From an uncultured Saprospiraceae bacterium (GTDB lineage Bacteria > Bacteroidota > Bacteroidia > Chitinophagales > Saprospiraceae): 44,441 nucleotides of DNA. The position numbers and the translations under genes were made by a program. The notes under the pieces were generated by a model, which had not been told where the DNA came from, did no database searches, and worked only from the letters and a program-made list of their open reading frames with translations. The stretch is from contig CALFWZ010000028.1 in assembly GCA_937928405.1 (NCBI GenBank), forward strand, positions 1 to 44,441. The letters are read 5' to 3'. Below are positions 1 through 7,436 of the stretch, in pieces; position 1 is the stretch's first letter; the number at the start of each line of letters is the position of its first letter.

Positions 1-12
1 GAGCGGTATAGG

Positions 13-132
13 TGGATTAGTGGATTAGTGGATTAGTGGATTAGTGGATTAGTGGATTAGTGGATTAGTGGATTAGTGGATTAGTGGATTAGTGGATTAG
101 TGGATTAGTGGATTAGTGGATTAGTGGATTAG
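13..132. repeat. Tandem octamer array, 15 perfect copies of TGGATTAG
   Basis: Fifteen uninterrupted, identical 8-bp units are followed by a partial unit (TGGA). The array ends about 40 bp before the anmK start codon. Because 8 is not a multiple of 3 it is not a coding repeat. Perfect identity of the copies suggests recent slippage expansion. A one-base variant of the same octamer follows anmK. Confidence 0.97.
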
Positions 133-176
133 TGGAAGATAATTTATAATTGGTTAATAAAAAATAAATAGTAACA

Positions 177-1283
177 ATGTCTACTACTAAAACTTATCAA
201 GCTCTTGGGCTTATGTCAGGTTCTTCTTTGGATGGGTTGGATGTGGTGCATTGTTCGTTGAAAATTACGAATGATCCAGTATCTGTTTCTTGGAAATTGC
301 TGACCGGCGAAACGCTACCCTTTTCAGATTTATGGACAAGACGTTTGGCCAACCTGCCTGCACAATCGGCCATGAGTTTTGCACAAACCCATGTTTATTT
401 TAGTTATTATATGGGGGAATTAGTCAACGACTTTATTAAACGTCATAAAATCCAACCTGATTTTATTGCCTCGCATGGTCATACTATTTTTCACTATCCT
501 GACAAACGATTTACCACCCAGATCGGCGACGGTGGATCGTTGGCTGCGGCGACTGGATTTCCGGTAGTTTCTAATTTTCGTACGCAAGATATTGCGCTTA
601 ATGGAGAAGGGACTCCGCTTGCTCCAGCAGCGGATCGATATTTGTTTCCAGGATATGATTTTTATCTAAATCTTGGAGGCATTGCCAATGTTACCGCTAA
701 TATAAACAGTAAATATATCGCTTTTGATACGGCACCAGCCAACCAAATTTTTAATGCACTCGCCCAACTCAGTGGCACCGATTACGATGAAGATGGAAGA
801 CTCGCAGCGGCAGGAAAACTGCTACCTGATTTGGCGCAAGCCCTTTCTCAAAATAATTATTACCAAAAAGCATATCCTAAATCGCTCGACAATCAATGGA
901 TTCGACAACATGTATTACCTTTGTATTATGAATATCCGGGTAGTGTGGAAGATCGGATGTGTACGGCCGTTCACCAATTAGTTGATGAAACTATCCGTTC
1001 TATCAAAACTATTTTACAAAAAGAAGTATTTAATAAGGAGACCTACCGAATGCTCGTTACAGGTGGTGGTGCTTTCAATCTTTTTTTGATAAAATTATTA
1101 AAAGAAAAAGCAGCCGCCGAATTGAACATAGAAATCGTATTGCCCGAAAAAAATATGATTGATTTTAAAGAAGCCATTCTAATGGTTTTATTAGGTGTAC
1201 TACGATTGGAAAATTTACCTAATTGTTTTGCATCGGTAACAGGAGCGAAGCGAGATACGGTGGGAGGCGCAGTTTATCAGTGA
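177..1283 (+). CDS. anmK: Anhydro-N-acetylmuramic acid kinase (AnmK)
   Basis: This cytoplasmic enzyme converts 1,6-anhydro-MurNAc and ATP to MurNAc-6-phosphate in peptidoglycan recycling. The 368-residue length matches the family. The N-terminal phosphate-binding motif GLMSGSSLDG (residues 11-20) is diagnostic. Further family blocks are GHTIFHYP, TQIGDGG, a conserved NGEGTPLAP, NLGGIANVT and the late VTGGGAFN. The usual FDTGPGN loop reads FDTAPANQ here, so two glycines are replaced by alanines. The start is ATG at 177, preceded by an A-rich stretch. The gene stands between two octamer arrays, and its TGA stop lies at the edge of the downstream one. Nothing nearby belongs to the same pathway, so it is probably monocistronic. 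The identification is firm. Confidence 0.95.
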   Translation: MSTTKTYQALGLMSGSSLDGLDVVHCSLKITNDPVSVSWKLLTGETLPFSDLWTRRLANLPAQSAMSFAQTHVYFSYYMGELVNDFIKRHKIQPDFIASHGHTIFHYPDKRFTTQIGDGGSLAAATGFPVVSNFRTQDIALNGEGTPLAPAADRYLFPGYDFYLNLGGIANVTANINSKYIAFDTAPANQIFNALAQLSGTDYDEDGRLAAAGKLLPDLAQALSQNNYYQKAYPKSLDNQWIRQHVLPLYYEYPGSVEDRMCTAVHQLVDETIRSIKTILQKEVFNKETYRMLVTGGGAFNLFLIKLLKEKAAAELNIEIVLPEKNMIDFKEAILMVLLGVLRLENLPNCFASVTGAKRDTVGGAVYQ

Positions 1284-1318
1284 TTAGTGGACTAGTGGAC
1301 TAGTGGACTAGTGGACTA
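1281..1318. repeat. Short octamer array, TGGACTAG variant, at the anmK stop codon
   Basis: TGATTAG is followed by three exact TGGACTAG units (1288-1311) and a 7/8 copy. The unit differs by one base (T to C) from the TGGATTAG array upstream of anmK. The anmK stop codon is formed by the first three bases. Confidence 0.93.
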
Positions 1319-1379
1319 AAATAAATTATGTTATAAAATTTTGAGTTAGTGAGTTTTGGGTTTTGAGTTATTTTCTCAG

Positions 1380-1403
1380 CGATTCAACGATTCAACATTT
1401 CAA
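1380..1403. repeat. Three CGATTCAA-type octamers upstream of the SDR gene
   Basis: CGATTCAA occurs twice and is followed by CATTTCAA, all in 8-bp register. This is the reverse complement of the TTGAATCG unit that forms the 12-copy array at 35609-35704. It lies 8 bp before the SDR start codon. Confidence 0.85.
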
Positions 1404-1411
1404 CAGAAAAA

Positions 1412-2431
1412 ATGACGAATTCAAATAAACAGATTTTTATTACGGGTGCAACAGGTTTGGTAGGTTCTTACTTAGCGAGACTTTTATTGAAAAAAGGCTA
1501 TCGAGTACGAGCGTTAAAAAGAGTGAATAGTAAAATGGATTTGATTGGTCCAGAGGCAGAGCGGATAGAATGGATCACAGGAGATGTGCTTGATATTCCA
1601 ATCTTGGAAGAAGCGATGGCAGGGATTGATCAGGTTTTCCATTGTGCAGCGATCGTATCTTACGATCCTAAACATCTAAAAGAGATGATGGCAATTAATG
1701 TTGACGGAACAGCCAATGTTGTCAATGTAGCCCTTCACCACGAGATTAAAAAACTGGTCCATATTAGTTCTATTGCAGCATTGGGAAAATCCAAAAATGG
1801 AGAAGCAGTTTCTGAAAAAACGAAATGGGAAAGAGATAAAGACAATACAAATTATAGCGTTAGCAAATACCTATCGGAGCAAGAAGTTTGGCGAGGACAT
1901 GCAGAAGGATTACCGATTGCGATTGTCAATCCATCGGTAGTGTTGGGTGCCGGGCGTTGGCGTCAGTCTAGCACTGGATTGTTTAAACAAGTTTATGATG
2001 GTCTCAAATTTTATCCATTGGGTGGCAATGGCTTTGTGGATGTACGAGACGTAGCGCGGATGGCTTTGCAGTTGATGGAGAGTGATGTTGAAGGAGAAAG
2101 GTTTATTGCTAATGGAAAGAATTTAAAATTCCGAGCGTTATTTGATCAGATGGCGGCTGGACTCAACAAACCAATACCTACGATTAAAGTAACCCCACTG
2201 TTGGGTGGATTGGCGTGGCGTGCCATGTGGCTGAGATCGAAGCTGACGGGAAAGTCTCAACTGATTACACGAGAGACGGTACGTTCTGCCTCGGGCACGG
2301 TGATGTACGATGCACAAAAATCAGAAAACATATTGGACTTTAAGTACACCCCGATTGCAGAGACAATTCGAGAGACGACGGCGGTGCTGAAAGAGACGGG
2401 CGTTAAGGAGACGGGGCGGTTGGCGATTTGA
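1412..2431 (+). CDS. NAD(P)-dependent epimerase/dehydratase (extended SDR)
   Basis: A 339-residue extended short-chain dehydrogenase/reductase. The Rossmann nucleotide-binding motif TGATGLVG is at residues 11-18. The catalytic pair YxxxK is Y148/K152 (NYSVSKYLSE), preceded by the strand HISSIAALG that holds the SDR serine. The overall pattern (GDVLD, VFHCAA, NPSVVLGAGRW, FVDVRDVA) is that of the dihydroflavonol-4-reductase/3-beta-HSD-like branch, which reduces or epimerises sugar-nucleotide or sterol-like substrates. The actual substrate cannot be read from sequence. It is cytoplasmic, with no signal peptide. The start is ATG at 1412 after an A-run. The gene is convergent with the lipoprotein gene ending at 2488. 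Confidence 0.88.
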   Translation: MTNSNKQIFITGATGLVGSYLARLLLKKGYRVRALKRVNSKMDLIGPEAERIEWITGDVLDIPILEEAMAGIDQVFHCAAIVSYDPKHLKEMMAINVDGTANVVNVALHHEIKKLVHISSIAALGKSKNGEAVSEKTKWERDKDNTNYSVSKYLSEQEVWRGHAEGLPIAIVNPSVVLGAGRWRQSSTGLFKQVYDGLKFYPLGGNGFVDVRDVARMALQLMESDVEGERFIANGKNLKFRALFDQMAAGLNKPIPTIKVTPLLGGLAWRAMWLRSKLTGKSQLITRETVRSASGTVMYDAQKSENILDFKYTPIAETIRETTAVLKETGVKETGRLAI

Positions 2432-2433
2432 GA

Positions 2434-2466
2434 AAGAAAAAAGGGAGACCGAACATTTTCGATCTC
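2434..2466 (-). terminator. Rho-independent-like terminator of the minus-strand lipoprotein gene
   Basis: The hairpin at 2445-2466 has arms GAGACCGAA and TTCGATCTC with one mismatch and a 4-nt loop. Read on the minus strand it is followed by CCCTTTTTTCTTTC. It sits 22 bp past the stop of the lipoprotein gene, in the convergent gap. Confidence 0.55.
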
Positions 2467-2487
2467 ACCATATTTTTAGTATTAAAC

Positions 2488-3000
2488 TTATTTACGAAAC
2501 AAGTAGAATTTATAATAATCATTTGTATCATCTCGATGATGTGGTTCTTTATGATTGTAAGAGATGTTGAAATTTTCATATTCAAATCCACCACAACAAC
2601 CAGCCCCTACCTCACAAGTTTCCGCTCGAAATGTTAACCGGATCGTATCCACATCAAACCCACTGTCATAGCTCGTATCTGGTAGAAACAAATAGAAATC
2701 CCGTTCTATATCACGACCTGATAATTGTGACCAATCCTCTGAAATCATTGGAACTAAACTTATCGTTCCCCCATCAGTTATATTAGTTTCAGGTAAAACC
2801 ACTCCCTCTTTTGTCTTAATTCTAACGTCATCAGAAGAATACTTAGCCCTATAAGCGCCGATGACCGATTCGTCGTTCTTATCTACCAGTCTAAAACTTA
2901 GCACGTAATCAAAGAAAATTTCTGCTTCAGCATAATCACACGATGATTTGCAACCTACTGATAGCAGTATAAGAAATATTATTAAATATGCATATTTCAT
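2488..3000 (-). CDS. Small lipoprotein of unknown function
   Basis: A 170-residue protein with a type II signal peptide. A hydrophobic stretch at residues 4-15 leads to the lipobox LSVGC (Cys17), so the mature protein should be lipid-anchored in the envelope. The mature part is acidic, with a Cys-rich tail (CEVGAGCCGG). I recognise no domain. Its start lies 10 bp after the stop of the metalloprotease gene on the same strand, so the two are very likely co-transcribed. A role linked to that protease (anchor or inhibitor) is a guess from position only. Confidence 0.75.
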   Translation of the reverse strand: MKYAYLIIFLILLSVGCKSSCDYAEAEIFFDYVLSFRLVDKNDESVIGAYRAKYSSDDVRIKTKEGVVLPETNITDGGTISLVPMISEDWSQLSGRDIERDFYLFLPDTSYDSGFDVDTIRLTFRAETCEVGAGCCGGFEYENFNISYNHKEPHHRDDTNDYYKFYLFRK

Positions 3001-3010
3001 TTTTCTTAAT

Positions 3011-5323
3011 TTAATTTTGTATTACAAACATTTTAGATGCCATTTTTTCACCAGAAATTACATGTAAGTAATGAATTCCCGTTGATAAGGAATTAATATT
3101 TATTTGATTTTCAAATTGATTAACGTTATTATTATATTCTATTTCATTATAAAGACTGGAAATAATTACGTTATAATCCATCGTAGGAGTTCCAGATTCG
3201 TCCGTAATAATAATATTCATTGTCTCTCCAAAGGTAACAGGATTGGGCGTAATATCTACCTTAAAATTGGGACTACGCATATCACAATTGTCCCCAACCC
3301 TATGAATAAAAGTTCTTGACGTCTCAACCGTTGTACCACAGTCATTAGAAACCTCTAAACTAATCGAAATATTGATTTGTTCATTTTCATTTAAAACAGC
3401 ACTACCCCAAGCAAAATTTGCGTTACTGTCGTAACATCCATCAAAGTTAATATTTCCTGAAGAACAACTCCATTCATAACTTGTGGCATCTAGAATTGGG
3501 GGTACAGAAAAAGTGAATACCGGTTCACATTCTGCTCCTTCTACTTCCATACTTATATTTAAAAAAGGAGGGAAATTATTAGTGGCTAATTCATCTAAGA
3601 AACGGTGTTCAAGTCGTAAAAGACAACCATCTATATTTATTTCTGCATACACAAGGTATTTATCTGCTTCTTCAGTAAGCTCACCGGCTCCTATAATTGA
3701 AGTTGCCATTCCATTAGTTGTACTTAGAAAAAGGTTTGGGCTAGAACTCCAACTAACAGATGCTCCATCGGGTAAATTATTAAGACTCAACATACCTCCA
3801 ATACATATCTGATTGTCTGCAATTAATTCTGGTAATACTTCATATTCATTAATATTTTGTAAAGAAATTGTATAAATTCCCTCTTCGACATCGTCCTTCC
3901 TGATTACTTCTATTAAAAAATCATTCAGATTTGACGTACAATTTATTTCATAAACATCCTTCGTTCCAACCTGTGTTCGATTAAATGGTTTTATAGTAGT
4001 CCTATTTTGTTCTTCATCTGTATTCCAAATAGTAATTCCCGCTACGGGGTATTCATAGTCATCATCTCCCGTTTCCGTTACTTGATCTACTTCAATGATG
4101 AGTGATCCTAAAAATCCACCTGAATTATCTATTCTTAACCAATCTACTTCGTCTTGACAGTCACTAATAGCATGAAAAGAATGACATTGCTTTTCACCAA
4201 TAGCAATTAGACTAGGTACTCCAGGTATACCACTATTATCAGGTTCATATCTATCAGGGTCGAGTTGACTATTGTCAAGAAACTGTAACCAAGCACGACC
4301 ATTAAGATCAAAAACCTGCGACCACATTGCCGCTATCTGTTGTTCTGTAAGAGCGTTTCTACATTTTCGCCGAGAATAAGACATTAAATTATTTTCATCA
4401 GGTGCTATATATCTATCACCCCAGAGATCTCTTGCGCTTCCTGTATAATTACATTCATTAGTGACGTTTGAACTCAACTTAGGATCAGCTGGTGTATCAC
4501 AAAAACCATCTCCACTTTTTTCACAGATTTTTCCATATTTAACAATACATCCAACACCATAATTACGATTTCTATCAACAGCTTCTTGACGACACTTTCC
4601 TTTGTTAAAATTTTGATGAGTATGATCTAATCCAAAATAGTGTCCTATCTCGTGCCCTAAAGTTGAATTCTCAATATCATAAATTGACCGCTCTACAACT
4701 ATGTAATCTCCTAGCATATAATATGTCCCTGCCGAACCTTCAAGATTTTGAATAACATGAACATTAATAGCAGAAAGAGCTGTGTTATTCCATAGAAATT
4801 GATTCCAGAAAGTGTTCCAATCAGTTTGAACTAACGCATCATCATCAAATACATATTGAGGACACTGCATGTAGAATCTTATGTCCATTCCACTACCATA
4901 GTATGTGTCATTTAGCCTATCCATTACTATTCTAAAGTCCAATTCAGTTGGAAAAACTGGATTATCTTCTTCGAGATAAATCCAAAATTGAATTGGGACT
5001 GATATAACTGCCTCTACATCTATGTAACATTCATCAAGATCATCTCTTGTTATTGCCGTTAAACTATCACCCATCAATTGACTATTTATAAATGCTTTCG
5101 CCATTGCTGTATATTGAGGAAGAATCGCATTATTTCCGTACCAAGGTCTGGACTCAAAAACATCATCGGGTGAATCGGGGGTACTACATGGTTCGTATTT
5201 TTCCACAGGTATTGCCCCTATCGGTTGGGAGGTAATTTCTCCCCTAGATTGAGCATTAACAAAATATGGGAGTAGAAATAAAATAAAAATTAGGACAGTT
5301 CCTAAAATGCGTAAATAGTTCAT
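3011..5323 (-). CDS. Secreted M43-type (pappalysin-like) zinc metalloprotease with T9SS sorting domain
   Basis: A 770-residue exported protein with a signal peptide at residues 1-24 ending VNA-QS. The metzincin zinc motif HEIGHYFGLDH is at 224-234. It is followed by a Cys-containing segment with FCDTPADP (274-281) and the Met-turn NNLMSY (Met314), the pattern of MEROPS M43 proteases. The remaining roughly 430 residues are beta-rich modules. The last 80 residues form a T9SS type A sorting domain (ITPNPVTFGE..., SLSTGIHYLHV, final KMFVIQN). It should therefore be secreted or bound to the cell surface and cleave extracellular proteins. All zinc ligands and the catalytic Glu are present. The downstream lipoprotein gene starts 10 bp after the stop. 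The gene upstream is 424 bp away. Confidence 0.9.
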   Translation of the reverse strand: MNYLRILGTVLIFILFLLPYFVNAQSRGEITSQPIGAIPVEKYEPCSTPDSPDDVFESRPWYGNNAILPQYTAMAKAFINSQLMGDSLTAITRDDLDECYIDVEAVISVPIQFWIYLEEDNPVFPTELDFRIVMDRLNDTYYGSGMDIRFYMQCPQYVFDDDALVQTDWNTFWNQFLWNNTALSAINVHVIQNLEGSAGTYYMLGDYIVVERSIYDIENSTLGHEIGHYFGLDHTHQNFNKGKCRQEAVDRNRNYGVGCIVKYGKICEKSGDGFCDTPADPKLSSNVTNECNYTGSARDLWGDRYIAPDENNLMSYSRRKCRNALTEQQIAAMWSQVFDLNGRAWLQFLDNSQLDPDRYEPDNSGIPGVPSLIAIGEKQCHSFHAISDCQDEVDWLRIDNSGGFLGSLIIEVDQVTETGDDDYEYPVAGITIWNTDEEQNRTTIKPFNRTQVGTKDVYEINCTSNLNDFLIEVIRKDDVEEGIYTISLQNINEYEVLPELIADNQICIGGMLSLNNLPDGASVSWSSSPNLFLSTTNGMATSIIGAGELTEEADKYLVYAEINIDGCLLRLEHRFLDELATNNFPPFLNISMEVEGAECEPVFTFSVPPILDATSYEWSCSSGNINFDGCYDSNANFAWGSAVLNENEQINISISLEVSNDCGTTVETSRTFIHRVGDNCDMRSPNFKVDITPNPVTFGETMNIIITDESGTPTMDYNVIISSLYNEIEYNNNVNQFENQININSLSTGIHYLHVISGEKMASKMFVIQN

Positions 5324-5747
5324 AACTTTATTTTTTATAAAATAAAAAAGATTATAGAGAAGTTGTTTAAAAATGAATTGCTTGATTTCTAATCAACATT
5401 AGAGAAAATGTTAATTAATGAAGGCTGCTCCAAACCTTGAAATTTAATTTCAGACTTTATGCGTAAAGCATCAATTCATATATTTTTTTGACTGAAAATA
5501 TTCTTTGTAAGTTTCAAAGCTACTAAACAAGTGTGCTTCTACCAACCTATAATGAGGGAGTGTCCGTTTTTCAGTAGTGAATGAGGCTTAAGAAATAAGG
5601 GAGTGAATACGATAGTTAGCTGATTCCAGCTAAGAACAAATCTAAAAGCATTACAGATCAACAAATTACTGTGCTAAATCTTTATGATTTTTTGAACAAC
5701 TTCACAATTACAAACTATATTCCTTAACATCGTAATAAAATTTTATT
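5324..5747. other. 424-bp intergenic region containing repeat copy A
   Basis: No credible ORF, tRNA or terminator is visible. The segment from about 5448 to 5620 resembles 21524-21712 (see the repeat entries). The rest is AT-rich sequence that should contain the promoter of the metalloprotease/lipoprotein pair. No clear minus-strand TAnnTTTG box was found. Confidence 0.6.
5448..5620. repeat. Dispersed intergenic repeat, copy A
   Basis: The core TATAATGAGGGAGTGTCCG (from about 5549) and a second block with GGGAGTGAATA...AGTTA match 21647-21712 almost base for base in the same order and spacing. Weaker matches (GACTGAAAATATT, CTACTAAACAA) extend upstream. Copy B is in the same orientation, but the neighbouring genes are oriented differently. 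That argues against an ordinary shared promoter. Confidence 0.75.
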
Positions 5748-6179
5748 TTATACCATTTTAAGCCCCAACTCCGGCAATTCTTTTACTGAATGATACTGCA
5801 AAGCAGCCGCAATACATTGTTTGAGTTCTTTCTCTGGAACGACATCCTCCAACTTAAAAATAATCGCTCGATTTTTTTCGTAGTTAAATTTATCGCCAAA
5901 GACGACTCTAAACGTCAACACTAATTTGCTCGTGCATTTAAAATAGATGGCGTATTGATCCGGTTTTTTGGGTTTCCAATCAATCCGAATGGTACTTCCT
6001 TTTTTGACTAAGTAGGCAGGTTCATTCCACTTTAGCGTTTCCTCTAATGCTTTGATGGCTGGAATTTCTTTGGCGGTGGCCAGGATTAATTTTCGCAAAT
6101 AGGCTAACTTTTTTTGATAAGCAGCAGGGTACGTTTTTAGCCTAGCGGCGACATCTGGATGGGAGTTTAGTTCTAACAT
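5748..6179 (-). CDS. DUF1801 family protein
   Basis: A 143-residue cytoplasmic protein without signal peptide or membrane segment. The sequence pattern (YPAAYQKKLAYLRKLI, ALEETLKWNEPAYL, IRIDWKPKKPDQYAIYF, followed by a basic/acidic C-terminal half) is that of the DUF1801/YdhG-like fold found in many bacteria. The biochemical role of that family is not established. It reads away from a long inverted repeat (6233-6314) that separates it from the lipoprotein gene upstream, so it may or may not be co-transcribed with it. Confidence 0.8.
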   Translation of the reverse strand: MLELNSHPDVAARLKTYPAAYQKKLAYLRKLILATAKEIPAIKALEETLKWNEPAYLVKKGSTIRIDWKPKKPDQYAIYFKCTSKLVLTFRVVFGDKFNYEKNRAIIFKLEDVVPEKELKQCIAAALQYHSVKELPELGLKMV

Positions 6180-6232
6180 AATTTTCTAATTAGATTATAT
6201 TTATGATTGCTATCTGAGTTGTTGAGGATTTT

Positions 6233-6314
6233 GCCTGTTTGCTATTGGCTAGTTGGCTTCCTGCTAACGCATTTTACGAAGAAAGGAAGCCAACTAGCTA
6301 ACCAGCAAACAGGC
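6233..6314. repeat. Long imperfect inverted repeat between two minus-strand genes
   Basis: The left arm 6233-6262 (30 nt) and right arm 6284-6314 (31 nt) are reverse complements except for a few changes near the middle and one bulge, around a loop of about 21 nt. It could form a cruciform or a very stable RNA hairpin. There is no T-run right after it on either strand, so a simple terminator is less likely than a MITE-like or repeat-derived structure. Confidence 0.85.
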
Positions 6315-6369
6315 CAACCAGCATTTTTTCAAGCATTTGCTCTCAAAATCAGAAATTACCGAATTATTG

Positions 6370-7224
6370 CTAATTAGGATGAAACTTAATCACACGCTGC
6401 GGAATGGTTTCTGTTTCCATCAGGTCGATTAAGGGCGTAAAAAATATAACCGAATTGCCATTAATTTTAGCTTTGGGATCGCTGGTAAACTCAATTTTAC
6501 CGGGCAGATGATACGTCTGGTGAATCCCCGAGCTACCAAACATCATCGCCATCATGGCTTTGGTTGCTTCATCGTCTTCCTCTTCAGGAATAGCCTCGAC
6601 CGTCTCATCATCTGATTTAAGATTCATAGGTGGAATGATGAGGATACCTTTTTCAAGGTCGAGTTGTTCCATTTCTCCCAACATGTTTTTGGACATATCT
6701 AAACTGGGAGTACTACCGTTTTTATCTTTATCATCACTGAGGTAGTTGGGCATTTCTTCTCGAATTCTACGACGTTCCTCTTGATCTTTAAATTTTAAAT
6801 TAAAGGAGATTTTCATTTCGTCATTAATGCTATCACTTTCCATACCGATGGTAACCAGCTTCATCAGATAAGCGTTTGGGGTTCCTTTTAAAGAATCACT
6901 CATCACTTCGTAAATGGTAAATGAAGTATCTTGCTGCGGTAAGCTGCTTGGGTCAGAAAAGATTTTAGAAAGATCAAAATTACCCTCTTTAGGATCAGCT
7001 TCTAGCATTTCTTCTAAGGCTTCTTGGTCAATATGTTCCTCCATATTTTCTCCATCTTTGGAGGTCCCTTCAAACATAGCAGCCAACTGACCAATCCCAC
7101 TCATATCCATTTCAAAATTTTCTTCCCCTGAGCCATCCTTATGGAGCGTTGTCTCATAATCCATGCTACAAGAAGTCAGGAAAAATCCAATTAGCGTAAT
7201 TGTAATAAACGTTAAGCGTCTCAT
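6370..7224 (-). CDS. Lipoprotein of unknown function, LppM-like start
   Basis: A 284-residue lipoprotein. The signal peptide has a hydrophobic core (residues 5-15) and the lipobox LTSC with Cys19. The mature start MDYETTLHKDGSGEENF resembles the Y...DGSG opening of LppM-type lipoproteins. The resemblance is short and not decisive. The middle is strongly acidic and Met-rich, and the C-terminal part (KIEFTSDPKAKINGNSVIFFTPL) looks beta-stranded. The start codon lies 16 bp after a minus-strand -7-like box. It is divergent from the EF-G2 gene, with about 210 bp between them. No function can be assigned. Confidence 0.78.
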   Translation of the reverse strand: MRRLTFITITLIGFFLTSCSMDYETTLHKDGSGEENFEMDMSGIGQLAAMFEGTSKDGENMEEHIDQEALEEMLEADPKEGNFDLSKIFSDPSSLPQQDTSFTIYEVMSDSLKGTPNAYLMKLVTIGMESDSINDEMKISFNLKFKDQEERRRIREEMPNYLSDDKDKNGSTPSLDMSKNMLGEMEQLDLEKGILIIPPMNLKSDDETVEAIPEEEDDEATKAMMAMMFGSSGIHQTYHLPGKIEFTSDPKAKINGNSVIFFTPLIDLMETETIPQRVIKFHPN

Positions 7225-7239
7225 GATTTAGTTTTTTAA

Positions 7240-7247
7240 CAAAAATA
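7240..7247 (-). promoter_or_regulatory. Candidate -7 box (TATTTTTG) for the lipoprotein gene
   Basis: On the minus strand the bases read TATTTTTG, matching the Bacteroidota TAnnTTTG box, 16 nt upstream of the ATG at 7224. No convincing -33 TTTG was found at 19-21 nt, so confidence is limited. Confidence 0.35.
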
Positions 7248-7436
7248 GAAAAAATAATAAAAGGATTTTGTCTGCTTATTTCACCATCAACATTAAATAA
7301 ATCTATAACATTAGATAAATTTCAAATAATATTAAACATTCGCTATAAAATTTCAAATAAATCACCTATCTTAAAACTTAATTCTACCATTCAATCGTCT
7401 TACCACTTATTCCTTAACCTTAAAACCTTTTAAATT

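Noticed and set aside
13..132. Octamer array as a replication-origin iteron or CRISPR-like array
   Set aside because: The units are contiguous with no spacers, and no dnaA, rep or cas gene or DnaA-box cluster is nearby.
2428..2637. 69-codon plus-strand frame overlapping the SDR stop
   Set aside because: It lies antisense to the lipoprotein gene and across its terminator hairpin, and looks like a shadow frame.
6554..6745. Ser-rich plus-strand frame inside the lipoprotein gene
   Set aside because: It is antisense to an acidic coding region, which produces Ser-rich shadow translation. It has no start context or family match.
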